DNA from: Streptomyces sp. man185 | GTDB taxonomy: Bacteria; Actinomycetota; Actinomycetes; Streptomycetales; Streptomycetaceae | Assembly (NCBI GenBank): GCA_002551355.1 | Contig: NTHE01000005.1 | Location: 62,001 to 126,000, forward strand | Direction: 5' to 3' | DNA: 64,000 nt | Part shown: positions 17,569-27,584 of the stretch, piece after piece | How the letters are laid out: each line of letters opens with the position of its first letter | Numbering within the stretch: the first letter of the stretch is position 1 | Notes under the pieces: generated by a model | The model's database searches: none | Told to the model about the DNA's origin: nothing | Seen by the model: only the letters and a program-made list of their open reading frames with translations | Program-made: the position numbers and the translations under genes

Positions 17569-17617
17569 CGACCGTACGCACTCCCGAGGGAGCTTGCCCG
17601 TGACCACCCTGCGCACC
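17548..17617 (+). repeat. 35-bp tandem duplication of the btuD translation start region
   Basis: CCCGAGGGAGCGCCCGCATG (17548-17567) and CCCGAGGGAGCTTGCCCGTG (17583-17602) are diverged direct copies with a 35-bp period. Each contains a ribosome-binding site and a start codon followed by ACSACC...CGCAC. The first copy now opens a 12-codon ORF (17565-17603) ending at the real btuD start. Confidence 0.7.
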
Positions 17618-18397
17618 GAGGCACTCTCGTACGGCACCGGCGAGGGCCGCCACCTCGTCGACGCCGTCGACCTCACCGCCGCCGACGGCGAGACCGTCGG
17701 CCTCGTCGGCCCCAACGGCAGCGGCAAGACCACCCTCCTGCGCTGCGTCTACGGCACCCTGCGCCCCACCCACGGCCGCGTCCTCCTCGACGGCGACGAC
17801 CTCGCCACCCTCCCCGTGAAGGCCCGCGCCCAGCGCATCGCCACCGTCCCGCAGGACGGCCACGCCGGCTTCGAGCTCACCGTCGGCCAGGTCGTCGCGA
17901 TGGGCCGCGCCCCGCACAAAAGGTTCTGGGAGGCCGACACCGCCGCCGACACCGCCCTGGTCACCGAAGCCCTCGCCCGGGTCGGGATCGCCGCGCTCGA
18001 ACCCCGTACGTTCTCCTCCCTCTCCGGCGGCGAACGCCAACGGGCCCTGGTCGCCCGCGCCCTGGTCCAGCAGCCCTCCCTCGTCGTCCTGGACGAGCCG
18101 ACCAACCACCTGGACATCCGCTACCAGCTGGAGATCCTCTCCCTGGTCCGAGACCTGGGCACCACCAACCTCCTCGCCCTGCACGACCTCAACCTCGCCG
18201 CCTACTACTGCGACCGCCTCTACGTCCTCAAGGACGGTCGCGTCGTCGCGTCCGGCACCCCCGAAGAGGTCCTCACGGCCGATCTGCTCGGTGAGGTGTA
18301 CGGCGTCGCCGCCGAGGTCAGCGCCCACCCGAAGACCGGCGCACCCACGGTCGTCTACCTTCCGGAAGGGACCGGCAGCCCCACCCGGTCCATATAG
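17600..18397 (+). CDS. btuD: Cobalamin ABC transporter ATPase
   Basis: 265 aa from the GTG at 17600 (GAGGGAG 7 nt upstream); a TTG two codons earlier is less likely. Walker A GPNGSGKTT at residues 37-45, signature LSGGERQRALVARAL, Walker B LVVLDEPTNHLDI and the H-loop LLALHDLNLAA. It is a FepC/BtuD-type importer ATPase and powers the btuFC transporter. The C-terminus (HPKTGAPTVVYLPEG) is ordinary for the family. Confidence 0.93.
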   Translation: MTTLRTEALSYGTGEGRHLVDAVDLTAADGETVGLVGPNGSGKTTLLRCVYGTLRPTHGRVLLDGDDLATLPVKARAQRIATVPQDGHAGFELTVGQVVAMGRAPHKRFWEADTAADTALVTEALARVGIAALEPRTFSSLSGGERQRALVARALVQQPSLVVLDEPTNHLDIRYQLEILSLVRDLGTTNLLALHDLNLAAYYCDRLYVLKDGRVVASGTPEEVLTADLLGEVYGVAAEVSAHPKTGAPTVVYLPEGTGSPTRSI

Positions 18398-18454
18398 CGG
18401 TCGCTCACCATCCACTATGTGGGATCACACTCGGGTTTCCGCACAGGGAATCGA

Positions 18455-18466
18455 TACGATGCCCGC
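18455..18466 (+). promoter_or_regulatory. -10 element for a leaderless cysteine leader transcript
   Basis: TACGAT (18455-18460) lies 6 nt before the ATG at 18467, so transcription would start at or next to the A of the start codon. No convincing -35 box is seen. An imperfect inverted repeat (ATCCACTATGTGGGAT, near 18410-18425) lies upstream. Confidence 0.5.
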
Positions 18467-18580
18467 ATGGTTCCCCATGACGTGAGCAACAAGACGCCGG
18501 GCACGCTGCTCGTCGCGCGGCTGCACGTCGACCTGTGCAGGCTCGCCAGCGCGATCTGTCCCACCGCAGCCTGCCCGTGA
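18467..18580 (+). CDS. Short cysteine-containing leader peptide upstream of cysO-cysM
   Basis: 37 residues, with the distinctive segment ARLHVDLCRLASAICP and a tail with another cysteine (TAACP). It matches the actinobacterial putative leader peptides (pattern xRxHVDLxRxxSAICP) that precede sulfur-assimilation genes. Three cysteine codons fall at positions 24, 31 and 36, the last just before the stop. The mRNA appears leaderless. In mycobacteria, comparable leaderless cysteine-rich ORFs act as cysteine-responsive attenuators; the same role here for cysO-cysM (starting 111 bp downstream) is a well-founded inference. Confidence 0.75.
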   Translation: MVPHDVSNKTPGTLLVARLHVDLCRLASAICPTAACP

Positions 18581-18603
18581 GCCGCCCGGCCTGAGCCGCG
18601 GTC

Positions 18604-18652
18604 CGCGCGCCCACCACACGCACCACCCCCTGCGCGGGGGCAGAAACGCGCG
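18604..18652 (+). promoter_or_regulatory. Candidate attenuator hairpin between leader peptide and cysO
   Basis: CCCCC (18626-18630), TGCGC loop, GGGGG (18636-18640) is enclosed by CGCGCG at 18604-18609 and 18647-18652. The structure begins 24 nt after the leader-peptide stop and could respond to ribosome stalling at its cysteine codons. Confidence 0.4.
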
Positions 18653-18691
18653 CCCCACGCCACCTCTCCGCTTTCGACAGGAGCCCACGCC

Positions 18692-19920
<1,229 letters not shown>

Positions 19921-19929
19921 GCCGCAGTT

Positions 19930-20041
19930 CCAGCCCGTCCGGCGTTCGAGGACGTCTTTCCGGCCGGTCGGGGAAGCGCCACCTCAGCCCCTCCGGCGAT
20001 TGAGGAGCGGGGCCCGGGGCAGAGCCCCGAAAGGGCCCCGC
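19930..20041. terminator. Intergenic repeat-like segment with strong nested hairpin, between convergent cysM and the PemK gene
   Basis: Two related motifs, AGCCCGTCCGGCGTTCGAGG and AGCCCCTCCGGCGATTGAGG, precede GCGGGGCCC (20007-20015), which pairs with GGGCCCCGC (20033-20041) around an inner GGGGC-AGA-GCCCC hairpin (20016-20028). Segments like this recur between convergent genes in Streptomyces and likely terminate both strands. Confidence 0.65.
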
Positions 20042-20044
20042 CCC

Positions 20045-20554
20045 TCACCCCGCCTCCAGCCCTCGCACCCGCTCCCACAGCTCCGGATCCACGGACCCCA
20101 CCCTCCGCCGGAACCCGCCGATCCGCACCTCCCGCAGCTCATCCGTCTCCAGGAAGCTCTGCCGCCCCTGCCGGTCGCCGACCGTCCCGGAGGGCAGCGC
20201 GATCACCCCGGGCCGCTCCTCGTGATGCTTGCTGGTGATCTTGGCGACGAGCGCGGTGCGCCCCCGGCCCCGCCCCCGTACCGAGATCACCAGACACGGC
20301 CGGTCCTTCGACCCGGGCCCGTCCTCGTACGGCACATCGGCCCACCAGACCTCGCCCGCCCGCGGCGTACGCCCGTCCCCGCGCCCCTCCGGGCCCGACG
20401 GCCTGCCCGGCGGCCGGGCACCGGCCTTCCTCTCCGGCTGCCGGGGCCGTCGCGAGCGGGGCCCCCGGTCCGAGCGCCCCCGCCCGTCCACCACCGCGGC
20501 GACGAGCGCCAGCAGAACCACGGCGACCAGCGCCACCCACCAGAACGTGTTCAT
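20045..20554 (-). CDS. Membrane-anchored PemK/MazF-like protein
   Basis: 169 aa. An N-terminal membrane helix (FWWVALVAVVLLALVAAVV) and a highly basic, disordered linker of about 50 residues precede a PemK-type domain: AGEVWWADVPYEDGPGSKDRPCLVISV, LVAKITSKHHEERPGVIAL, QSFLETDELREVRIGGF. Soluble PemK/MazF toxins are mRNA endoribonucleases; the anchored form without an adjacent antitoxin may not be a classical toxin. The start at 20554 has only a weak ribosome-binding site. It is transcribed divergently from the metallo-hydrolase gene. Confidence 0.8.
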   Translation of the reverse strand: MNTFWWVALVAVVLLALVAAVVDGRGRSDRGPRSRRPRQPERKAGARPPGRPSGPEGRGDGRTPRAGEVWWADVPYEDGPGSKDRPCLVISVRGRGRGRTALVAKITSKHHEERPGVIALPSGTVGDRQGRQSFLETDELREVRIGGFRRRVGSVDPELWERVRGLEAG

Positions 20555-20791
20555 CCACAGACCGTACCGGTGGCGCAGAGGAGCACGGCGGGGCGGACCG
20601 TGGGCGCGCTTCCATCGAACCGGTGACAGAGCAGGTGAGTTCCCCCACAACGGAGGGCAGCGGAGGAGCGACGTGGAGTTTCGCGCCTTACGCTCGACAA
20701 ACCGCAAAACCGATCCCGCAGGAACCCACACGCGGCTCCGACGGAATCGCACGAACCCTCCCCGTTCCCGCGCCCCGGAGGTTCACGCTCC

Positions 20792-21544
20792 ATGAAGCTC
20801 ACCGTCGTCGGCTGCTCCGGCTCGTTCCCGTCCAAGGGTTCGGCATGCTCGAGCTACCTCGTAGAGGCCGACGGCTTCCGGCTGCTCCTCGACATGGGCA
20901 ACGGCGCCCTCGGCGAGCTGCAGCGCCACGTCGGTCTCTACGACCTCGACGCGATCTTCCTCAGCCATCTGCACGCCGACCACTGCATCGACATGTGCGC
21001 GTACTTCGTCGTGCGCTACTACCCCCACGGCGGCGGACGCCCCCGCCCCCTTCCGGTCTACGGCCCCGAGGGCACCGAGCAGCGCCTGACCGCCGCCCAC
21101 GGCGACACCCCTTCCGACCGGTCGATGGGCGAGGTCTTCGACTTCCACACCCTCAAGTCGGGGGCCTTCGAGATCGGCCCGTTCTCGGTCCGTACGGAGA
21201 GGCTCCGCCACCCCGTCGACACCTTCGGCATCCGGATCGAGCACGGCGGCTCCACCCTCGCCTACTCCGGCGACACCGGGGCCTGCGAGGCGCTGGAGGA
21301 CCTGGCCCGGGACGCGGACCTGTTCCTCTGCGAGGCGTCGTTCGTCGACGGCAAGGAGGACATCCCCGACCTGCACCTCAACGGCCGCGAGGCCGGCGAG
21401 GCGGCGGCCCGCGCCGGAGCGCGCCGGCTCGTCCTCACCCACATCCCGCCGTGGACCGACGCCGACCGCAACGTCGCCGACGCCCGCGCGGTCTACCCCG
21501 GCCCGGTGGAACTGGCTGCCCCGGGCGCGGTGTACGAGATCTGA
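20792..21544 (+). CDS. MBL-fold metallo-hydrolase (RNase Z-like)
   Basis: 250 aa. Metallo-beta-lactamase fold with the di-metal motif SHLHADHCIDM (HxHxDH), further ligands in TERLRHPVDTFG and YSGDTGACE (Asp), and the late histidine in VLTHIPPW. The N-terminus MKLTVVGCSGSFPSKGSACSSYLV is typical of RNase Z/phosphodiesterase-like members. Likely a cytoplasmic phosphodiesterase or nuclease; the exact substrate is unknown. GGAGG lies 8-10 nt before the ATG. Confidence 0.88.
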   Translation: MKLTVVGCSGSFPSKGSACSSYLVEADGFRLLLDMGNGALGELQRHVGLYDLDAIFLSHLHADHCIDMCAYFVVRYYPHGGGRPRPLPVYGPEGTEQRLTAAHGDTPSDRSMGEVFDFHTLKSGAFEIGPFSVRTERLRHPVDTFGIRIEHGGSTLAYSGDTGACEALEDLARDADLFLCEASFVDGKEDIPDLHLNGREAGEAAARAGARRLVLTHIPPWTDADRNVADARAVYPGPVELAAPGAVYEI

Positions 21545-21587
21545 GAGCCGGCCGCCGAGCCGTGGCCCGCTCTGCGAGACTCCCGGG

Positions 21588-22043
21588 ATGATCACGATCA
21601 GACCCGCCCGGGAGGGCGATCTGGACGGCTTCCTGTCCCTGGCGTCCCAGGTCGAGCACTGGTTCGGGCCGATGGTCGAGGAGCCGGGCTTCCACCGCGC
21701 GGTGAACGCCCACATCCGTGACGGGGCGGCGCTGGTCGCCGAGACCACGGAGCCCGCCGCCGCACCCGGCCCGGTCGGCGGCCTGCTGTTCGGCACGGCC
21801 CCGCCCACGTACCACGTCCACTGGCTCGTCACCGCCGCGCACTGCCGGGGCGCGGGAGTGGGCCCGGCACCGTCGGGGTGGTCACCTTCGGGCCCGACCA
21901 CCCCGGGGCGGTGGAGAGCGGGGCCCGGGTCTTCTACGAGGGGCTCGGCTTCCGCCCCGGCGAGCCGACCGACCCGGGCCCGGAGGGCGGCTCCCGCCAG
22001 ATCTACCGGCTGGACGTGCCTGGTTCCGTACGCCCCGGTGTGA
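21588..22043 (+). pseudogene. GNAT acetyltransferase broken by a frameshift/deletion
   Basis: The first 85 residues are a normal GNAT N-half (MITIRPAREGDLDGFLSLASQVEHWFGPMVEEPGF and VGGLLFG, HWLVTAAHCRGAGVG). The next helix, which should follow the acetyl-CoA P-loop (RGAGVGRALL-type), is missing and the frame changes. A different frame continues the fold as PGTVGVVTFGPDHPGAVESG (from about 21862) and ARVFYEGLGFRPGEPTDPGP, through the nag terminator. The original frame ends in low-complexity residues at 22043. This is best explained by a small internal deletion of about 30 nt plus a frame change. Confidence 0.75.
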
Positions 22044-22049
22044 CGGGGA

Positions 22050-22102
22050 CGCCGAAGCCCCCGCCCCCGAAAAGACATCTTCGGGCGGCGGGGGCTTCGG
22101 CG
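22050..22102. terminator. Strong bidirectional terminator between the GNAT remnant and nagE2
   Basis: A stem of about 22 bp: CGCCGAAGCCCCCGCC at 22050-22065 pairs with GGCGGGGGCTTCGGCG at 22087-22102, extended inward by CCGAA/TTCGG. It ends 25 bp from the nagE2 stop codon. Confidence 0.85.
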
Positions 22103-22127
22103 TGGTGCGTGCTACGTGCGGCGGAGG

Positions 22128-23393
<1,266 letters not shown>

Positions 23394-23474
23394 CAACTTC
23401 CTCCATGGGACACGGTGCCGCCCAGGTCGTTGATGCGGGGAGGCGGCGACTCGACAGACCCTGCGGCAGACTGC

Positions 23475-23507
23475 CGTGGTCTGGACCACTCAGTGGTGTA
23501 GACCAGT
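23475..23507. promoter_or_regulatory. Two adjacent dre sites (DasR operators) controlling nagE2
   Basis: CGTGGTCTGGACCACT (23475-23490) and AGTGGTGTAGACCAGT (23492-23507) both match the DasR responsive element consensus ACTGGTCTAGACCAGT closely. DasR is a GntR-family repressor released by GlcN-6-phosphate. Two sites 17 bp apart suggest cooperative binding on one DNA face. Confidence 0.85.
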
Positions 23508-23592
23508 TTTAGCACGGTGAGGGTTAGATAAGGAACCTTCAATTCCCCTCTTCATTCGCAGTAGCAGACACGGCACGTTCGGTGACATGCCG

Positions 23593-23624
23593 AAGGCCCC
23601 CGGACCGGGCGGTCCGAGGGCCTT
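23593..23624 (-). terminator. Terminator after nagE1
   Basis: AAGGCCCCCGGACC (23593-23606) pairs with GGTCCGAGGGCCTT (23611-23624) with one mismatch. It lies 32 bp past the nagE1 stop and separates it from the nagE2 promoter. Confidence 0.8.
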
Positions 23625-23655
23625 GTGGGGCCGGGGGCGAAGCCCCGGTGCGCTG

Positions 23656-24915
23656 CTACTTCGTCAGATCCTTCGCCATCTCCTCCTCGATCTCCTCGGG
23701 TTCGCGCCCCGGTGTCTTGAGGTCGAACTTGGTGATCGCGAAGCGGAAGATCACGTAGTAGACGACGGCGAAGCACGCGCCGATCGGGATGATCAGCCAG
23801 GGTTTCGTGTCCAGATGCCAGTTGACGACGTAGTCGATCAACCCGGCCGAGAAGCTGAACCCCGCATGCACCCCCAGCAGCCAGGTGATGCCCATCGAGG
23901 CCCCGGTGAGCACCGCGTGCACGCCGTACAGCAGCGGCGCGACGAACATGAACGAGAACTCCAGCGGCTCGGTCACGCCCGTGACGAACGAGGTCAGCGC
24001 CACCGACACCATCAGGCCGCCCACCTCCTTGCGGCGCTCGGGGCGCGCGCAATGGGTGATGGCCAGGGCCGCGGCGGGCAGGCCGAACATCATGATCGGG
24101 AAGAAGCCCGAGGTGAACTGGCCCGCCGACGGGTCCCCGGCGAAGAACCGGGAGATGTCGCCCTGGACGGTCTGACCGTCGGTCCCGGTGTACTCGCCCG
24201 CCTGGAACCAGAAGAACGTGTTCAGGAACTGGTGCATGCCGATCGGGATCAGCAGCCGGTTCGCGAAGCCGAAGATCGCCGCGCCCCAGGAGCCGAGGTC
24301 GATCAGCTGCTTGGAGAACCAGGTCAGCCCGTCGCCCACCGGCTGCCACAGCAGCCCGAACAGGACGCCGAGGATCACGCAGAGGAACGCCATCAGGATC
24401 GGCACCAGGCGCCGCCCGTTGAAGAACCCGAGCCAGTCGACCAGCTTGGTCCGGTGGTAGCGCTGCCAGACGACGGCGGTCAGCAGGCCGATCAGGATGC
24501 CGCCGAGCACGCCCGGGTTCTGCGGCTCGCCGTCGGGCAGCTCGTCGGTCACGGTGCCGTCGATGGGGAAGGCGGTCAGCACCCCCCGGTAGACGAGGAA
24601 GCCGACGACCGCCGCCAGTGCGGTGGACCCGTCCGCCTTCTTCGCGAAGCCGATGGCCACGCCGATGCAGAACAGCAGAGGCAGGCCGAGCTCACCATCG
24701 AGGATCGCGCCGCCGCCGTTGAGCAGCACCTTGGAGGTCTTGTCCCAGAACGCGCCGTCCAGGTAGGAGCTGAACAGGTTGCCGAGGCTGACGAGCAGGC
24801 CGGCGGCGGGGAGGACCGCCACCGGGAGCTGAAGGCTGCGCCCGACCTTCTGCAGGCCCTGGACCGGTCCGTTCCACCATTTCTGCTGCGGTGCCGCAGC
24901 GGCGCTCGCACTCAT
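23656..24915 (-). CDS. nagE1: PTS N-acetylglucosamine-type EIIC paralogue (NagE1)
   Basis: 419 aa; the ATG at 24915 has GGGAGGA 6 nt upstream. Same architecture as NagE2: SLQLPVAVLPAAGLLVSLGN, FCIGVAIGFAKKADGSTALAAV, PIGMHQFLNTFFWFQAGEY, SFVTGVTEPLEFSFMFVAP. The tail EEIEEEMAKDLTK is charged. In S. coelicolor NagE1 is the companion EIIC of the nagF-nagE1-nagE2 locus, with a lesser or different role in uptake. A near-perfect dre site precedes it, and nagF is divergent from it. Confidence 0.93.
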   Translation of the reverse strand: MSASAAAAPQQKWWNGPVQGLQKVGRSLQLPVAVLPAAGLLVSLGNLFSSYLDGAFWDKTSKVLLNGGGAILDGELGLPLLFCIGVAIGFAKKADGSTALAAVVGFLVYRGVLTAFPIDGTVTDELPDGEPQNPGVLGGILIGLLTAVVWQRYHRTKLVDWLGFFNGRRLVPILMAFLCVILGVLFGLLWQPVGDGLTWFSKQLIDLGSWGAAIFGFANRLLIPIGMHQFLNTFFWFQAGEYTGTDGQTVQGDISRFFAGDPSAGQFTSGFFPIMMFGLPAAALAITHCARPERRKEVGGLMVSVALTSFVTGVTEPLEFSFMFVAPLLYGVHAVLTGASMGITWLLGVHAGFSFSAGLIDYVVNWHLDTKPWLIIPIGACFAVVYYVIFRFAITKFDLKTPGREPEEIEEEMAKDLTK

Positions 24916-24957
24916 GGGCGTCCTCCCGGAACACTTCACGTTTGGCGGTCGTTGCAA

Positions 24958-24973
24958 ACTGGTGTAGACCAGT
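24958..24973. promoter_or_regulatory. dre site between divergent nagE1 and nagF
   Basis: ACTGGTGTAGACCAGT differs from the consensus dre at one position. It lies 43 bp from the nagE1 start and 163 bp from nagF, so DasR can control both. Confidence 0.88.
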
Positions 24974-25135
24974 TGCGTCACGGTCCGGGGTCCGTCCCGA
25001 AGGCAGGGCGCCGGTGATCGTCATCCTTCGGGATCGTCCGGTTACCCGCCCGCGAAGTTGGGCCAACCGTGCGTTACCGTGACGAAACGGACCCGCAGCG
25101 GGCGGCTGTCTGCGCGTGAAACCAGGGAGAAGGAC

Positions 25136-25369
25136 ATGGCCACCAAGGCTGAGAAGATCGTCGCCGGGCTCGGCGGCATCGACAACATCGACGAGATCGA
25201 AGGCTGCATCACCCGCCTCCGCACCGAGGTCCACGACCCCGCCAAGGTCGACGAAGCCGCCCTCAAGGCCGCCGGCGCCCACGGCGTCGTCAAGATGGGC
25301 ACCGCGATCCAGGTCGTCATCGGCACCGACGCGGACCCCATTGCCGCCGACATCGAAGACATGATGTGA
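25136..25369 (+). CDS. nagF: PTS N-acetylglucosamine EIIB component
   Basis: 77 aa, a stand-alone EIIB-Glc domain: KIVAGLGGIDNIDEIEGCITRLRTEV with the phosphorylated cysteine C24, then AAGAHGVVKMGTAIQVVIGTDA. It passes phosphate from EIIA (Crr, encoded elsewhere) to GlcNAc bound by NagE. GAGAAGGA lies 3-4 nt before the ATG. Confidence 0.95.
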   Translation: MATKAEKIVAGLGGIDNIDEIEGCITRLRTEVHDPAKVDEAALKAAGAHGVVKMGTAIQVVIGTDADPIAADIEDMM

Positions 25370-25424
25370 CCGGCTGACCCCACGCCGGACACCGCGAACG
25401 CCCCTATGCGAGGCGCCCGCGCCC

Positions 25425-25461
25425 GCAGGCCCCGTACCCACCGAGTGGGGACGGGGCCTGC
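25425..25461 (+). terminator. Terminator after nagF
   Basis: GCAGGCCCCGTACCC (25425-25439) pairs with GGGGACGGGGCCTGC (25447-25461) with one mismatch and a 7-nt loop. Confidence 0.75.
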
Positions 25462-25579
25462 CGCGCGCACCCCGGCACGTCGGTCACGTTCGGGTTCACC
25501 GCACTCCCACCGCGCCGGTCCCGTTCGGCCTCACCGCACCCGAACGGAGCCACCCCCGCCAACGGATAAAGTCGGCCCC

Positions 25580-26317
25580 ATGTCTCGCATCGACGGCCGC
25601 ACCCCCGAACAGCTCCGCCCCGTCACCATCGAACGCGGCTGGAGCAAGCACGCCGAAGGCTCAGTCCTCATCTCCTTCGGCGACACCAAAGTCTTCTGCA
25701 CCGCCTCCGTCACCGAAGGCGTCCCGCGCTGGCGCAAGGGCAGCGGCGAAGGCTGGGTCACCGCCGAGTACTCCATGCTGCCCCGCTCCACCAACACCCG
25801 CGGCGACCGCGAAGCCGTACGCGGCAAGATCGGCGGACGCACCCACGAGATCAGCCGCCTCATCGGCCGCTCGCTGCGTGCCGTCATCGACTACAAGGCC
25901 CTCGGCGAGAACACCATCGTCCTGGACTGCGACGTCCTCCAGGCCGACGGCGGCACCCGTACGGCCGCCATCACCGGCGCCTACGTGGCCCTCGCCGACG
26001 CCGTCGCCTGGGCCCAGGGCAAGAAGATCGTCAAGGCCGGCCGCAAGCCGCTCACCGACACCGTCGCCGCCATCAGCGTCGGCATCGTCGACGGCACCCC
26101 CCTCCTCGACCTCTGCTACGAGGAGGACGTCCGCGCCGAGACCGACATGAACGTCGTCTGCACCGGCGACGGCCGCTTCGTCGAGGTCCAGGGCACCGCC
26201 GAGGGCGCACCCTTCGACCGCAAGGAGCTCGGCGCGCTCCTCGACCTCGCCACCGCCGGCTGCGTCGACCTCGCCACGCTCCAGCGCGACGCACTCGCGA
26301 GCACGCGGGACGCGTAG
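25580..26317 (+). CDS. rph: Ribonuclease PH
   Basis: 245 aa. Typical RNase [76 protein letters not shown] (RNA-binding arginines) and [19 protein letters not shown]. It trims tRNA 3' ends by phosphorolysis. TAAAGT (25567-25572) lies 7 nt before the ATG and no ribosome-binding site is visible, so it is probably leaderless. rdgB lies 0.6 kb downstream, as in many actinomycetes. Confidence 0.96.
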   Translation: MSRIDGRTPEQLRPVTIERGWSKHAEGSVLISFGDTKVFCTASVTEGVPRWRKGSGEGWVTAEYSMLPRSTNTRGDREAVRGKIGGRTHEISRLIGRSLRAVIDYKALGENTIVLDCDVLQADGGTRTAAITGAYVALADAVAWAQGKKIVKAGRKPLTDTVAAISVGIVDGTPLLDLCYEEDVRAETDMNVVCTGDGRFVEVQGTAEGAPFDRKELGALLDLATAGCVDLATLQRDALASTRDA

Positions 26318-26440
26318 CGACCCACCCTCCCTGGGTAAAGAAGCAACCAAATACGCACCACAGAGCGTCGTTACGGATACGGGCGCACGGGTCGAACCGT
26401 GCGTCCGTCCACGTATCGACCCCCGGGGAGGGACCGCACC

Positions 26441-26830
26441 ATGGCTTCGCGCCGCCACCGACGTATCGCACTCGCCACCGCCGCCACCCTGCTGACGCTG
26501 ACCACGGCCGTTGGCTGCGCCGGCCTCGACAAGGCGCTCGACTGCGTCCGCACCGCCGACGCCATCGCCACCAGCGTCAACAACCTCCAGCAGGCCGTCT
26601 CCAACGCCTCCGAGGACATCACCCAGGCCTCCGAGTCCCTGGACGAGATCGACCGCGAGCTGAAGAAGCTCGACGACACCACGGACAACGCCGACCTCTC
26701 CAAGGCGGTCGACGACCTCCAGGCCGGGGTCACGGAGGTCCGCAGGTCCATCGAGGCCGGCGACGCCACCCCCGACATCACCCCGGTGACGGACGCGGCG
26801 ACGGAGATCGGCAAGGTCTGCAGCCCGTGA
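26441..26830 (+). CDS. Small helical lipoprotein of unknown function
   Basis: 129 aa. Signal peptide with lipobox AVGC (cysteine about residue 26), then an almost purely helical mature part with heptad-like spacing (IATSVNNLQQAVSNASEDI, ESLDEIDRELKKLDDTTDNA, KAVDDLQAGVTEVRRSIEAG) that probably forms a coiled coil. GGGGAGGG lies about 9 nt before the ATG. It sits between rph and rdgB, a conserved place in Streptomyces, but is likely unrelated to nucleotide metabolism. Confidence 0.85.
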   Translation: MASRRHRRIALATAATLLTLTTAVGCAGLDKALDCVRTADAIATSVNNLQQAVSNASEDITQASESLDEIDRELKKLDDTTDNADLSKAVDDLQAGVTEVRRSIEAGDATPDITPVTDAATEIGKVCSP

Positions 26831-26901
26831 TCCCGGGGCGGGGCGGGGCGGAGGCGCGACCGGCCCGCCCCGCCCGTCACCCCGGCGGCGATAATCGCCC
26901 C

Positions 26902-27504
26902 ATGAAGCGCCTGATCCTCGCCACCCGCAACGCCGGGAAAATCACCGAACTCCACGCCATCCTCGCCGACGCGGGCCTCGACCTCGACCTCGTCGGCGCG
27001 GACGCGTACCCCGACATCCCCGACGTCAAGGAGACCGGCGTCACCTTCGCCGAGAACGCGCTCCTCAAGGCCCACGCCCTGGCCCGCGCCACGGGCCTCC
27101 CGGCGGTCGCCGACGACTCCGGCCTCTGCGTGGACGTCCTCGGCGGCGCCCCCGGCATCTTCTCGGCCCGCTGGTCGGGCACCCACGGCGACGACGAGGC
27201 CAACCTGAACCTGCTCCTGGCCCAGCTCGGTGACATCGACACCCCCCACCGCGGCGCCTACTTCGCCTGCGCCGCCGCCCTGGCCCTCCCCGACGGCACG
27301 GAACGCGTGGTCGAGGGCCGCCTGAACGGCATCCTGCGCCACACCCCGGCGGGCGAACACGGCTTCGGCTACGACCCGATCCTCCAGCCGGAGGGCGAGA
27401 CCCGCACCTGCGCGGAGCTCACCCCGGCGGAGAAGAACGCGATCAGCCACCGGGGGAAGGCGTTCCGGGCGCTGGTGCCGGTGGTGCGGGAGTTGGTGGG
27501 CTAA
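26902..27504 (+). CDS. rdgB: Non-canonical purine NTP pyrophosphatase (RdgB/HAM1)
   Basis: 200 aa. Family signatures: LILATRNAGKITELHAIL (substrate-binding Thr-Arg-Asn), TFAENALLKAHALARATGLPAVADDSGLCVDVLGGAPGIFSARWSG and the late GFGYDPIL and AEKNAISHRGKAF. It hydrolyses dITP, dXTP and ITP. GATAAT (26890-26895) lies 6 nt before the ATG and suggests leaderless transcription. Confidence 0.95.
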   Translation: MKRLILATRNAGKITELHAILADAGLDLDLVGADAYPDIPDVKETGVTFAENALLKAHALARATGLPAVADDSGLCVDVLGGAPGIFSARWSGTHGDDEANLNLLLAQLGDIDTPHRGAYFACAAALALPDGTERVVEGRLNGILRHTPAGEHGFGYDPILQPEGETRTCAELTPAEKNAISHRGKAFRALVPVVRELVG

Positions 27505-27520
27505 AACGCTATTCGGACAG

Positions 27521-27577
27521 CGATAGGGGCCGCCCCGGAGTCAGGACGCGGTCCTGACTCCGGGGCGGCCCCTATCG
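27521..27577. terminator. 27-bp perfect inverted repeat, bidirectional terminator
   Basis: 27521-27547 and 27551-27577 are perfectly complementary with a 3-nt loop. It lies between convergent rdgB and tRNA-Leu. The stem is unusually long for a terminator but contains no gene. Confidence 0.85.
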
Positions 27578-27584
27578 GTGTCTG

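Noticed and set aside
27521..27577. Long perfect inverted repeat as the terminal repeat of an insertion sequence
   Set aside because: The arms are separated by only 3 nt and no transposase or target duplication is seen; a bidirectional terminator between convergent units explains it.
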